A DNA stretch of 64,000 bases from positions 16,155 to 80,154 of the forward strand of contig NZ_LXYO01000002.1 in the NCBI RefSeq assembly GCF_001650915.1, given 5' to 3'. Below are positions 37,070 to 47,586 of the stretch, in pieces. The DNA is from Marinobacter sp. EhC06. GTDB taxonomy: Bacteria; Pseudomonadota; Gammaproteobacteria; Pseudomonadales; Oleiphilaceae. The position numbers were made by a program, and so were the translations under genes. Each line of letters opens with the position of its first letter. Position 1 is the stretch's first letter. The notes below the pieces were generated by a model that did not search any database, was not told the DNA's origin, and saw only the letters and a list, made by a program, of their open reading frames with translations.

Positions 37070-38803
37070 TTACAGTCCTTTGCGGGGCGAGGCATTTACC
37101 AGGAATGGCAGCGCTTCAGCCACCGGCACATCCTGTTTTTCCGCATCTCTCCGGCCCTTGTATTCTAGGGTTCCTGCCGCCAGACCGCGCTCGGACACTA
37201 CAAACCGGTGCGGGATACCGATCAGTTCCATATCGGCGAACTTCACGCCCGGGCGCTCTTTGCGGTCATCCAGAAGCACGTCGTAGCCCGCCTGGCGAAG
37301 CTGCTCGTAAAGCTTTTCGCCAGCTTCGGCAACCGTAGGAGACTTGTGGGCGTTAAGAGTAACGATGGCCACCTGGAAAGGCGCAATGGCGTCCGGCCAG
37401 ATGATGCCGTTGTCGTCATGGTTCTGCTCAATGGCGGCAGCGACAACCCGGGAAACGCCGAGGCCGTAGCATCCCATCTCCATGATTACGGTCTTGCCGT
37501 TCTCATCCAGAACCGTGGCGTTCATGGCGGTACTGTATTTGTTGCCGAGTTTGAAAATATGGCCGACCTCAATCCCGCGACGGATTTCCAGAGTGCCCTT
37601 GCCGTCCGGGCTGGCGTCGCCCTCAACCACGTTGCGCAGGTCTTCCACACGGTCAAGCGTTGCGTCCCTGTCCCAGTTCACACCGGTCAGGTGGAAGCCT
37701 TCTCGGTTGGCGCCGCAGACAAAGTCCGCCAGGTGGGCAGCACTACGGTCAACAATCACCGGTACATTGAGTTTTACCGGTCCGATAGACCCGGCCTTGC
37801 ACCCGACAGCCTGCTCGATTTCCTCATCGGTGGCCATGGTCAGAGGCTCGGCAACGCCGGCCAGGTTTTCGGCCTTGATCTCGTTCAGGGTGTGATCGCC
37901 GCGCAGAACCAGAGCGATCAGGCCGGAATTGCCGTCTTCGTCCGCCTCGGCCTTCACCAGCAGAGTCTTGACCGTGCGGGTGGGGTCAATGCCCAGCAAC
38001 GCGGACACCGCCTCGATGGTTTTCTGGTCTGGCGTGGCGACTTCCTTCATCTCCTCGGCCGGGGCAGGGCGATCTCCGCCCGGCGCTACCGCCTCAGCTT
38101 TCTCGATATTGGCCGCGTAATCGCTCTCTGTGCTGAAAACGATGTCGTCTTCGCCGGAGGATGCGAGTACATGGAACTCGTGGGAAGCGTTGCCGCCTAT
38201 GGCGCCGGAATCCGCCTGTACTGCACGGTAATCGAGGCCGAACCGGTCGAAGATGGCGCAGTAGGTGCGGTGCATCAGCTCATAGGTTTCGTTCAGGGAT
38301 TCTGCGTTCAGATGGAAGGAGTAGGCATCCTTCATGAGAAATTCCCGGGCCCGCATGACGCCGAACCGGGGGCGACGCTCGTCCCGGAATTTGGTCTGGA
38401 CCTGGTAGAAATTGGCGGGCAGCTCCTTGTAGCTGCTCAGCTCGTTCCGGATCAGGTCGGTAATCACCTCTTCGTGGGTTGGCCCGAAACAGAAATCCCG
38501 GCCGTGGCGGTCTTTCATTCGCAGCAATTCGCCGCCGTACTGGGTCCAGCGCCCGGATTCCTCCCAGAGCTCGGCCGGCTGGACCGCCGGCATCAATACT
38601 TCCTGGGCACCACTCTTGTCCATTTCTTCGCGAACAATCCGCTCAACCTTACGCAGGGTGCGCAGGCCCATTGGCAACCAGGTGTAAAGCCCGGCGGCCA
38701 GTTTACGAATCATGCCGGCACGCAACATCAGCTGGTGGCTGATGATCTCGGCGTCAGCGGGGGTCTCTTTCTGGGTGGCAATCAGGTAACGGCTTGCTCG
38801 CAT
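37070..38803 (-). CDS. proS: Prolyl-tRNA synthetase (bacterial type)
   Basis: Class II synthetase with an inserted editing domain that clears Ala-tRNA(Pro). 577 residues. Motif 1/2 regions are '[20 protein letters not shown]', '[19 protein letters not shown]' and '[20 protein letters not shown]'. The INS editing domain spans about 225-400. Motif 3 is '[20 protein letters not shown]' and the anticodon-binding domain occupies the C-terminal ~110 residues. Monocistronic; the start is 85 nt from the left end of the divergent TetR reading frame. Confidence 0.97.
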   Translation of the reverse strand: MRASRYLIATQKETPADAEIISHQLMLRAGMIRKLAAGLYTWLPMGLRTLRKVERIVREEMDKSGAQEVLMPAVQPAELWEESGRWTQYGGELLRMKDRHGRDFCFGPTHEEVITDLIRNELSSYKELPANFYQVQTKFRDERRPRFGVMRAREFLMKDAYSFHLNAESLNETYELMHRTYCAIFDRFGLDYRAVQADSGAIGGNASHEFHVLASSGEDDIVFSTESDYAANIEKAEAVAPGGDRPAPAEEMKEVATPDQKTIEAVSALLGIDPTRTVKTLLVKAEADEDGNSGLIALVLRGDHTLNEIKAENLAGVAEPLTMATDEEIEQAVGCKAGSIGPVKLNVPVIVDRSAAHLADFVCGANREGFHLTGVNWDRDATLDRVEDLRNVVEGDASPDGKGTLEIRRGIEVGHIFKLGNKYSTAMNATVLDENGKTVIMEMGCYGLGVSRVVAAAIEQNHDDNGIIWPDAIAPFQVAIVTLNAHKSPTVAEAGEKLYEQLRQAGYDVLLDDRKERPGVKFADMELIGIPHRFVVSERGLAAGTLEYKGRRDAEKQDVPVAEALPFLVNASPRKGL

Positions 38804-38927
38804 CGTGTCTTCCGTTTGTAATAAATCTGAAGTGTTAGACTAATGGACAGGCGGCGGTTGGCCCGCCGAAGCCTTTATTTGTCGTAAAGTGGCCATTATT
38901 GTACGGAGCCTGTTGCACAAGGTACAG

Positions 38928-39545
38928 ATGATGACCGACGAATCTATTGATGTGGCCCCGCGGCGCCGGCCGGTCCAGGCGCGCAGCCGGGAACGCGTCA
39001 ACACCATCCTTCGCCACGCCGCCGCCATTTTTCACGAGACCGGCGTCGAGGCTGTCAGCATGTCAGCCATTGCCCGGCAGTCGGGAATGTCCCTGGCCTC
39101 CCTGTATCGGTATTTTCCCAACAAGGCGGCCATCGTTCATGCCATTGCTGAACAGCATGTGGAGAAGATGGAACGTGCTCTGAGGAAGCGTTTACAGGAA
39201 CTGAGCGTGGTTGATGCGGTAGACGTTCTCATTGATCAGTTCTACGAATTTTACCGCGATGAGCCTGCCTATTCGGCTATCTGGAGCGGCGTGGAGGCCA
39301 TGCCGGAACTCCGGGAGCTGGATCTGAGAGAGCTGTACACCAACGCCCGGGACCTGGACGAGAAGCTCAGAAAGGAATGCCCCCAGATCGCTGACGCCCG
39401 GCGCTGGACAGCAAGCTTGTTGCTGCCACGGTCTGCGGGCACTGTGCTGCGGCTGGCAGTGACCCTCCCGGAGGCACAGGGCCGGCAACTGGTGGAGGAA
39501 CTCAAGTGCATGGCCCGGGCTTACGTTCGCGAGCTTGTCGCCTGA
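38928..39545 (+). CDS. TetR-family transcriptional regulator
   Basis: The ATG at 38928 (or 38931) has AAGG about 6 nt upstream; a GTG at 38889 is less likely. 205 residues. The HTH occupies 17-63: 'ILRHAAAIFHETGVEAVSMS' then 'AIARQSGMSLASLYRYFPNK'. The C-terminal ligand domain is helical and not informative. It is divergent from proS and convergent with the Lrp-type gene (1-nt gap), so no obvious target is adjacent. Confidence 0.88.
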   Translation: MMTDESIDVAPRRRPVQARSRERVNTILRHAAAIFHETGVEAVSMSAIARQSGMSLASLYRYFPNKAAIVHAIAEQHVEKMERALRKRLQELSVVDAVDVLIDQFYEFYRDEPAYSAIWSGVEAMPELRELDLRELYTNARDLDEKLRKECPQIADARRWTASLLLPRSAGTVLRLAVTLPEAQGRQLVEELKCMARAYVRELVA

Positions 39546-39546
39546 A

Positions 39547-40044
39547 TCAGGAAAGATAACCCAGGGGCAGGGCGGTACTGTCGATTACTCTGCGGAGTAC
39601 AAAGCTGGAATGTACACCGCTGACCCCCTGAATGCGGGTGATACGGTTCAACAGGAAATGGTGGTAGTGGTCCATGTCCGGCACCACTACCTTGAGCATG
39701 TAATCGGCGTCCTGGCCGGTGATCAGGTAGCACTCCTGAACCTCCGGGTACTCGGCCACCTGCTCTTCAAAGGCCGCGAATCGCTCTGGCGTATGCCGGT
39801 CCATACCGATCAGTATGATTGCCGTCAGTGACAGGCCTAGCTTCTTGTGGTCGAGGATAGTGACGGTTCTGACAATAACGCCTGCATCCTCAAGGGCCCT
39901 GACACGGCGCAGGCAGGGTGAGGGTGACAGCCCGACTTTTTCTGCCAGTTCCTGGTTGGTCAGGGAACCATCCTGCTGGATGTGTTCGAGGATTCGACGG
40001 TCCATCTTGTCAACTTTGACGAGGGTTTTCTGATTTTCAGCCAT
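39547..40044 (-). CDS. Lrp/AsnC-family transcriptional regulator
   Basis: 165 residues from the ATG at 40044; the frame runs upstream to 40119 without similarity. HTH domain 'MDRRILEHIQQDGSLTNQEL' through 'LSPSPCLRRVRALEDAGVI', then the RAM ligand-binding domain with 'VQECYLITGQDADYMLKVVV'. It is divergent from leuA across 145 nt, so regulation of leuA by this protein is plausible; Lrp-type proteins often respond to leucine. It differs enough from E. coli Lrp that I do not call it Lrp itself. Confidence 0.88.
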   Translation of the reverse strand: MAENQKTLVKVDKMDRRILEHIQQDGSLTNQELAEKVGLSPSPCLRRVRALEDAGVIVRTVTILDHKKLGLSLTAIILIGMDRHTPERFAAFEEQVAEYPEVQECYLITGQDADYMLKVVVPDMDHYHHFLLNRITRIQGVSGVHSSFVLRRVIDSTALPLGYLS

Positions 40045-40189
40045 AAAATTCCATAAAAGCTGCCTGGTTAGCAATTTATAAGTTAAAAAGTACGCTTTCC
40101 ATTGGAAGTTCGCAATCAAATTCCAGCTTTATCGCGTTAACCTGTACCCATTGATAATTTCATTCCCGAAACCGCAAGGAATAACACGC

Positions 40190-41884
40190 ATGGCTTTCGA
40201 TCATCGCAAATACGTTGCGTTCAAACCTGTTGCCAAAACCGACCGTCGGTGGCCGGACAAGGTCATCGAGAAGGCGCCCACCTGGTGTGCCGTTGACCTT
40301 CGGGATGGCAACCAGGCGCTGGTGAAGCCCATGTCTGTTGCCCAGAAAACGCGGATGTTCGAGTTGCTGGTCAAGCTGGGCTTCAAGGAAATCGAGATTG
40401 GCTTTCCTGCTGCCAGCCAGCCGGATTTCGATTTCTGTCGCAAGCTGATTGAAGAAAACCGCATTCCCGAGGGTGTGAAGATCCAGGTGCTGACCCAGGC
40501 CCGTCCTGAACTGATCGAGCGTACTTACGAAGCACTGGCCGGCGCCCGGAAAGCAATCGTGCATGTCTACAATTCCACGTCCACGGTTCAGCGGGAGCAG
40601 GTGTTTGGACTGGATCGCGATGGCATCAGGGATATTGCCGTCAATGGTGCAAAGCTGGTTCGTGACATTGCTGCCCGCCACCCGGAAACCGAGTGGACCT
40701 TCCAGTATTCACCGGAAAGCTTTACCGGAACCGAACTGGATTTCGCTGCGGAAGTGATTGATGCCGTGAGTGAGGTCTGGCGCCCGGAAGAGGGGCAGCC
40801 GATGATTATCAACCTGCCTGCCACCGTAGAAATGGCGACACCGAATGTGTTCGCGGACCAGATTGAATGGATCTGCGACAAGATCCAGCGCCGCGAGCAC
40901 ATCAGCATCAGCGTGCACACCCACAACGATCGTGGCTGCGCCGTGGCCGCCGCCGAACTGGCGGTGATGGCCGGAGCCGACCGGGTCGAGGGTACCCTGA
41001 TGGGCAACGGTGAGCGCACCGGCAACATGGATCTGGTGACCATGGCCATGAACCTCTATTCCCAGGGCATTGATCCCACACTGGATCTGTCCGGCATGGC
41101 AGAGATCACAGAGGTAGTCGAGGCCTGCACCGAGATTTCCACCCATCCGCGTCATCCCTACGCCGGCGAGCTGGTCTTTACCGCCTTCTCCGGCAGCCAC
41201 CAGGACGCCATCCGAAAATGCCTGGCGCGCCGCAAGGAAGGGGAGACCTGGAATGTCGCTTACCTGCCCATCGATCCGTTCGATATCGGCCGCCGGTATG
41301 AGGAAGTGGTGCGCATCAACAGTCAGTCTGGCAAGGGCGGTGTCGCCTATGTACTGGAGCGGGATTACAACATCAGCCTGCCGCGCTGGCTGCAGATCGA
41401 GTTCAGCAAGGTGGTGCAGCGAGAAGCGGAAACCAACGGTGGTGAAATTGACTCACTGACCATTCATCGCCTGTTCGAGGATCGCTACCTGAAAGTCCAC
41501 GCCGACTGGGCTCTGCGCTCCTACGACCTGCACCGTGACGAAGAGGGTGTGCACGCCGAGGTGTCGGTGGGTCGCGATGCGTCGCCGGTTCGTCTGGATG
41601 GCCATGGGCTGGGCGCTGTGGAGGCCGTATCGGAGGCGCTGGAGAAGCGCTTTGGTATCTCCATCGCTGTCGAGGCTTACGACGAATTTGCCCTGGGTGA
41701 GGGCACTAATGCCAACGCTCTGGCCTGTATCCGCTTGACCGCAAGCGGTATGCATTGCAGTGCAGCGGCACTGGCAGAGGACACCACGTCTGCTACTTTG
41801 CAGGCACTGTTTTCGGCGGTAGCCCAGGCGGTGGGTGTTGAAATGCCCAGGAAGGAAATGGAGGCTGAAACAGCCGGTGCCTGA
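40190..41884 (+). CDS. leuA: 2-Isopropylmalate synthase (long LeuA type)
   Basis: First committed step of leucine synthesis: acetyl-CoA plus 2-oxoisovalerate. I use the ATG at 40190 preceded by AAGGA; 564 residues. HMGL-like TIM barrel with 'CAVDLRDGNQALVKPM' (metal-binding Asp), 'SVHTHNDRGCAVAAAELAVM' (metal-binding His pair) and 'EGTLMGNGERTGNMD'. A C-terminal regulatory LeuA dimer domain spans about 435-560, where leucine feedback acts. The N-terminal extension of about 30 residues places it with the actinobacterial/yeast-like group rather than E. coli LeuA (523 aa). Confidence 0.95.
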   Translation: MAFDHRKYVAFKPVAKTDRRWPDKVIEKAPTWCAVDLRDGNQALVKPMSVAQKTRMFELLVKLGFKEIEIGFPAASQPDFDFCRKLIEENRIPEGVKIQVLTQARPELIERTYEALAGARKAIVHVYNSTSTVQREQVFGLDRDGIRDIAVNGAKLVRDIAARHPETEWTFQYSPESFTGTELDFAAEVIDAVSEVWRPEEGQPMIINLPATVEMATPNVFADQIEWICDKIQRREHISISVHTHNDRGCAVAAAELAVMAGADRVEGTLMGNGERTGNMDLVTMAMNLYSQGIDPTLDLSGMAEITEVVEACTEISTHPRHPYAGELVFTAFSGSHQDAIRKCLARRKEGETWNVAYLPIDPFDIGRRYEEVVRINSQSGKGGVAYVLERDYNISLPRWLQIEFSKVVQREAETNGGEIDSLTIHRLFEDRYLKVHADWALRSYDLHRDEEGVHAEVSVGRDASPVRLDGHGLGAVEAVSEALEKRFGISIAVEAYDEFALGEGTNANALACIRLTASGMHCSAAALAEDTTSATLQALFSAVAQAVGVEMPRKEMEAETAGA

Positions 41885-41904
41885 TAACGCACTGCCCTGA
41901 CGAC

Positions 41905-41930
41905 ACAAGCCGGCACGAGTGCCGGCTTGT
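41905..41930. terminator. Terminator downstream of leuA
   Basis: Perfect stem ACAAGCCGGCAC / GTGCCGGCTTGT with a tight loop, starting about 20 nt after the leuA stop. TTGGTTTT follows on the plus strand. It may also serve the convergent cold-shock gene. Confidence 0.75.
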
Positions 41931-41975
41931 TGGTTTTCCGATGCCCGTGAGGGGCAAAGGACGGAACGTAAACCC

Positions 41976-42185
41976 TCAGACCGGGGTAACGTTTTCCGCC
42001 TGCGGGCCTTTAGGGCCCTGTGTTACGGTGAACTGTACCTGCTGACCTTCGGTCAGGGTACGGAAACCGCTTGCGTTGATTGCGCTGTAGTGAACAAACA
42101 CGTCGCTGCCACCGTCCTGAGCGATGAAGCCAAAGCCTTTGGACTCGTTAAACCACTTAACGTGGCCGGTTTTAGTATCGGACAT
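41976..42185 (-). CDS. Cold-shock protein (CspA family)
   Basis: 69-residue cold-shock domain: '[20 protein letters not shown]' with RNP1 KGFGFI, and RNP2 'DVFVHYSAI'. It binds single-stranded RNA/DNA as a chaperone. AGGAAAGATCA precedes the ATG. The 160-nt leader from a strong promoter is typical of cold-inducible csp genes. Distinct from cspD at 15044, which has a C-terminal tail. Confidence 0.95.
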   Translation of the reverse strand: MSDTKTGHVKWFNESKGFGFIAQDGGSDVFVHYSAINASGFRTLTEGQQVQFTVTQGPKGPQAENVTPV

Positions 42186-42379
42186 TGATCTTTCCTGTCT
42201 TTCTGTAATTTGCCCTCACGGGACCTTCAAAATTCCACATGGAATCGTTGCTGAGAAATCCAGAGAGTACTGAGGAAGGGGCAACGAAGAGCACTTCGGC
42301 AGGACGTTGAAACGCATTCACCAAATACCGCTGTATTTTCACAGCAATTTCAGTATAGACCGACTTTGGGGGGCGTCAA
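42186..42379 (-). promoter_or_regulatory. Promoter and long 5' leader of the cold-shock gene
   Basis: On the minus strand -35 TTGACG (42379-42374) and -10 TATACT (42357-42352) have a 16-nt spacer. Transcription should start near 42345, giving a leader of about 160 nt. The leader opens with a GCTGT/ACAGC hairpin (42345-42330). Long leaders control stability and translation of cspA in E. coli; no exact E. coli cold box is visible. Confidence 0.65.
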
Positions 42380-42448
42380 CGAAATTTTTGCACCTTTCAT
42401 GCAGGTTTTATTGTCGGCAAAAACAACGGCTTGGGATTTGATTGAATA

Positions 42449-42482
42449 AAAAATGCCCGCTCCCCGTTAACCGGGGGCGGGC
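42449..42482 (-). terminator. Terminator of prpE
   Basis: On the minus strand a GC-rich imperfect hairpin (core CCCCG/CGGGG around TTAAC, 42463-42477, with flanking pairs) is followed by TTTTTT (42454-42449). It begins 20 nt after the prpE stop. Confidence 0.75.
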
Positions 42483-42501
42483 AGGGTTCAGGGCGCTTCC
42501 G

Positions 42502-44376
42502 TCAGTGGCGGAATTGCTCGCTGATTTCTTCCAGAATGGCCGGATCATCAATGGTGCTGGGCACCGAGTATTCCTCGCCATCAGCGATCTGACGGATAAC
42601 CCGTCTCAGGATCTTCCCGGAACGGGTCTTGGGAAGTCGGTCCACTACCAGGGCGCGACGGAAACAGGCGATGGCACCGATCTTGTCGCGAACCATCTCC
42701 ACCAGTTCGTCTTCCAGTTCGTCATGGTCGATGGTTGCGCCATCCTTGATGAGAACCAGTCCGATGGGAATTTGCCCTTTCATGTCATCGTGAGCACCTA
42801 CCACGCAGCACTCGGCAACGGCGGGGTGTGAAGCCACCACTTCTTCCATCTCGCCGGTGGAAAGACGGTGGCCGGCCACATTGATCACGTCATCGGTGCG
42901 GCCCATGACAAACACATAGCCGTCATCGTCAATAAATCCGCCGTCACCGGAACTGTAGAATCCCGATATCGGTTCCAGATAGGTTTTGCGGAAGCGCTCG
43001 TCGTTGCCCCAGACCGTCATCATGCAGCCTGGCGGCAGGGGCAGTTTCACGGCAATCTGGCCTTGCTCGCCGGCGGGCATCTGGCTGCCTTTCATGTCCA
43101 CCACCTGAACGTTATAGCCGGGGGAGGGCACGGTCGCAGATCCCGGTTTGGTGGCCATCAATTCGATACCCACCGGGTTGCAGCAGATGGCCCAGCCCGT
43201 CTCGGTCTGCCACCAGTGGTCAAGAACCGGCAGGCCGGTATGTTCCTTCAGCCATTCATAGGTGGCTGGATCCAGGCGCTCGCCGGCCAGGAACAGGCGT
43301 TTCAGTGAGCTGATGTCATAGCGTGACAACTGATCCGCTTCCGGATCTTCCTTGCGGACGGCCCGGAATGCGGTCGGAGCGGTAAACAGCATGTTGACCT
43401 TATGGTCCTGTACCACACGCCAGAATGCGCCGGCATCTGGCGTTTTCACCGGCTTGCCCTCGTACAGGATTGTGGTGCAGCCGGCAAACAGTGGGGCGTA
43501 AACGATGTAGCTGTGGCCAACGACCCAGCCAACGTCGGAGGCGGCCCAGTAAACATCGCCGGGTTTGGCATCGTAGACCAGCTTCATGCTGTAGTTTAGG
43601 GCAACCGCGTGACCGCCATTATCACGCACCACACCCTTGGGTTTTCCGGTGGTACCGGAGGTGTAAAGGATGTAGAGCGGATCCGTTGACTTGACGGGCA
43701 CCGGGTTGGCGGGTTCAGCCGTTTTCATCAACTCGTTCCAGTCGTGGTCCCGGCCAGCCTGAAGGTCGGCCTTCACCTGGGGACGCTGGTAAACAATGCA
43801 GGTTTCCGGTTTATGGCTGGCCTGATCGATGGCCTTGTTGACCAGCGGCTTGTATTCGATCACGCGGGCGACTTCAATGCCGCAGGAGGCGGTAATCACG
43901 GCCTTGGGTTTGGCGTCATCAATGCGCACGGCCAGTTCGTGGGCAGCAAAGCCGCCAAAAACCACAGAGTGAATAGCCCCGATCCGCGCGCAGCCCAGCA
44001 TCGCAATGACGGCTTCCGGGATCATTGGCATGTAGATGATGACCCGGTCACCCTTGGTGATGCCCCGGTCTTTCAGGGCACCGGCGAAGCGTGCAACCTC
44101 GTCGGTCAGTTCGTTGTAGGTGTAGGAACGCTGGGTATCGGTAACCGGAGAGTCGTAGATCAGGGCTTTCTGGTCACCACGGCCTGCGCGGATGTTGGCA
44201 TCCAGCGCGATATCGCAGGTGTTCAGGGTGCCATCGGGGAACCACTCCCCGTGGCCATTGTCTGTTGGCTGCCAGATGGTTTTCGGCGGTTCAATCCAGT
44301 CAATTTTTTCCGCCTGTTCACGCCAGAAGTCGTCCGGTTTGTCTATCGACCGCCGGAACTCCGAGTGGTAGTCCAT
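42502..44376 (-). CDS. prpE: Propionyl-CoA synthetase / acyl-CoA synthetase (PrpE type)
   Basis: AMP-forming synthetase activating propionate (possibly also other short acids). I use the ATG at 44376, with AGGTGGA just upstream; 624 residues (E. coli PrpE 628). 'YTSGTTGKPKGVVRDNGGHA' is the ATP-binding loop, 'DHWWQTETGW' shapes the acyl pocket, and the catalytic Lys is in 'PKTRSGKILRR'. The N-terminal 'YHSEFRRSIDKPDDFWREQA' is typical of PrpE/ACSS3 rather than Acs. No methylcitrate-cycle genes are adjacent. A palindrome upstream may be an operator. Confidence 0.88.
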   Translation of the reverse strand: MDYHSEFRRSIDKPDDFWREQAEKIDWIEPPKTIWQPTDNGHGEWFPDGTLNTCDIALDANIRAGRGDQKALIYDSPVTDTQRSYTYNELTDEVARFAGALKDRGITKGDRVIIYMPMIPEAVIAMLGCARIGAIHSVVFGGFAAHELAVRIDDAKPKAVITASCGIEVARVIEYKPLVNKAIDQASHKPETCIVYQRPQVKADLQAGRDHDWNELMKTAEPANPVPVKSTDPLYILYTSGTTGKPKGVVRDNGGHAVALNYSMKLVYDAKPGDVYWAASDVGWVVGHSYIVYAPLFAGCTTILYEGKPVKTPDAGAFWRVVQDHKVNMLFTAPTAFRAVRKEDPEADQLSRYDISSLKRLFLAGERLDPATYEWLKEHTGLPVLDHWWQTETGWAICCNPVGIELMATKPGSATVPSPGYNVQVVDMKGSQMPAGEQGQIAVKLPLPPGCMMTVWGNDERFRKTYLEPISGFYSSGDGGFIDDDGYVFVMGRTDDVINVAGHRLSTGEMEEVVASHPAVAECCVVGAHDDMKGQIPIGLVLIKDGATIDHDELEDELVEMVRDKIGAIACFRRALVVDRLPKTRSGKILRRVIRQIADGEEYSVPSTIDDPAILEEISEQFRH

Positions 44377-44445
44377 ACATTCCACCTCATCGTGCCTGTT
44401 GTTGTTTTAATACGTTTCCTGACAACTTTAGGCCGTTTGAAATCA

Positions 44446-44460
44446 TGGACTAGTAGACCA
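44446..44460. promoter_or_regulatory. 15-bp imperfect palindrome upstream of prpE
   Basis: TGGACTAGTAGACCA has arms TGGNCTA/TAGNCCA matching at 6 of 7 pairs about a single central base. It lies 70 nt before the prpE start, in the gap to xseA, a plausible operator. No adjacent regulator identifies the binding protein. Confidence 0.35.
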
Positions 44461-44479
44461 TTGGCTTAGTCTGCGCGCT

Positions 44480-45868
44480 CTAGGGGCCAGTTTCCTCTGC
44501 AGATTTGACCGACGTCACCTTTGCCTTCATTTCACCCTTGGCAACCCGGGCGGAAATGGTATCGCCCGGGCCGACTTCAGATGCTTCCCGGATGATGTTC
44601 CCCTGGTTGTCGCGGACGATCGCATACCCCCTGCCAAGGGTTGCCAGGGGGCTGACCACGTTCATGGTCTGCGCCGCGTGTTCCAGGTTTTCCCGGCGGT
44701 GCCTCAGATCCTGCTGGATGATAGAAGTCAGTCGTTCGCCCACGCGCCGAAGGGCTTCCCGGCTATCAGAAAGCTGGCGGCGCGGTGACTGCATGACCAG
44801 TCTCTGGCGTAGGTGATCATTGCGCACGCCCACCGTTGTCAGGCGCTGTCGGATAGCCTTCTGAAGTCGCAGCTCCAGTTCATCCATCCGCTGGGCTTTC
44901 TCCAGAAGTTCCCGTCGCGGGTCCCGCAACCGTGCACCCAGGTGCCCGAGCTGGGTACCAAGGCGCTTCAGGGCAAGGCTCATGGCATTGGAAAGACGGA
45001 ATTGCCGCTCACGGAGCTGTCTGAGCCAGTCAGACTGATCCGGTGAAATCTTTTCAGCTGCCGCCGACGGTGTCGGTGCTCGGAGATCCGCCACGAAATC
45101 CGCAATGGTCACATCCACTTCGTGGCCAACCGCGCTCACGGTGGGAATCCGGCAAGCGGCAATGGCGCGGGCTACCGCTTCTTCGTTGAAGCACCAGAGA
45201 TCTTCCAGGGAGCCACCGCCGCGACCGATAATCAGCACGTCGGCAACCCCGTGGCTCTGGGCGGCTTCAATGGCGCCAACAATATCGGCCGTGGCGGCCT
45301 TGCCCTGAACAGCCGTGGGGTAAAGTGTCACGGGAATGGCGGGGCAGCGACGGGCCAGGACGGTCAGTATGTCGTGTATCGCGGCACCGGTGGGCGAGGT
45401 AACCACACCGATGTGCCGGGGCAGGGACGGCAGTGGTTTCTTCCTGGCCTGATCAAACAGGCCCTCGGCCAGCAGCTTGCGTTTGAGCTCCTCGAAGGCC
45501 TGCTGCAGAGCGCCGAGCCCCGCTGGCTCAATATGCTCAACGATGATCTGGAAGTCGCCCCGGTTCTCGTAGAGGGTCACCTTGCCGCGTATCCGAACCT
45601 GATCACCCTCTTTGGGCAATGTCCGAATACGCTGGTTCATTCCCCGGAACATGGCGCAGCGAACCTGGCATTTGCGGTCTTTCAGGGAAAAGTACCAATG
45701 GCCGGAGGAGGGGCGTGAGAATCCGGAGAGTTCGCCTTCCACCCACACCTGCATTAAGCTGGACTCCAGCAGATGTCTGGCCTGGTGGTTGAGCTCGCTG
45801 ACACTGAGCGCCCGGGGCCGGCTGTCCTGAAGATGCGGCGCCGCCGGTCCTGATCCGTCGTTATACAT
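44480..45868 (-). CDS. xseA: Exodeoxyribonuclease VII large subunit
   Basis: Large subunit of the single-strand-specific exonuclease ExoVII. I use the ATG at 45868 ('MYNDGSG'); the frame extends to 45913 within the guaB promoter region. 462 residues. N-terminal OB fold with 'WVEGELSGFSRPSSGHWYFS', catalytic region 'GVVTSPTGAAIHDILTVLAR' and 'DVLIIGRGGGSLEDLWCFNE' and 'VSAVGHEVDVTIADFVADLR', then a long coiled coil and a C-terminal beta segment. Divergent from guaB. Confidence 0.95.
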   Translation of the reverse strand: MYNDGSGPAAPHLQDSRPRALSVSELNHQARHLLESSLMQVWVEGELSGFSRPSSGHWYFSLKDRKCQVRCAMFRGMNQRIRTLPKEGDQVRIRGKVTLYENRGDFQIIVEHIEPAGLGALQQAFEELKRKLLAEGLFDQARKKPLPSLPRHIGVVTSPTGAAIHDILTVLARRCPAIPVTLYPTAVQGKAATADIVGAIEAAQSHGVADVLIIGRGGGSLEDLWCFNEEAVARAIAACRIPTVSAVGHEVDVTIADFVADLRAPTPSAAAEKISPDQSDWLRQLRERQFRLSNAMSLALKRLGTQLGHLGARLRDPRRELLEKAQRMDELELRLQKAIRQRLTTVGVRNDHLRQRLVMQSPRRQLSDSREALRRVGERLTSIIQQDLRHRRENLEHAAQTMNVVSPLATLGRGYAIVRDNQGNIIREASEVGPGDTISARVAKGEMKAKVTSVKSAEETGP

Positions 45869-45945
45869 ACGCAATAGCCGAAAAAAGGAAGGGTAAAAAT
45901 AGCGAAATTTCAAAAAGATGCAATCGAACCTTAAAAACGCCCCGG

Positions 45946-47524
<1,579 letters not shown>

Positions 47525-47539
47525 CCATTGCCCTACCAG

Positions 47540-47567
47540 ACGCGGCCCCCAGAGGGCCGCGTTGTTT
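47540..47567 (+). terminator. Hairpin between guaB and guaA (partial terminator)
   Basis: ACGCGGCCC-CCAGA-GGGCCGCGT (47540-47562) is a perfect 9-bp stem followed by TGTTTATT, a moderate T run. It could reduce read-through to guaA or mark the end of a guaB transcript. Confidence 0.6.
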
Positions 47568-47586
47568 ATTCAGCTCCGAGGACTCC

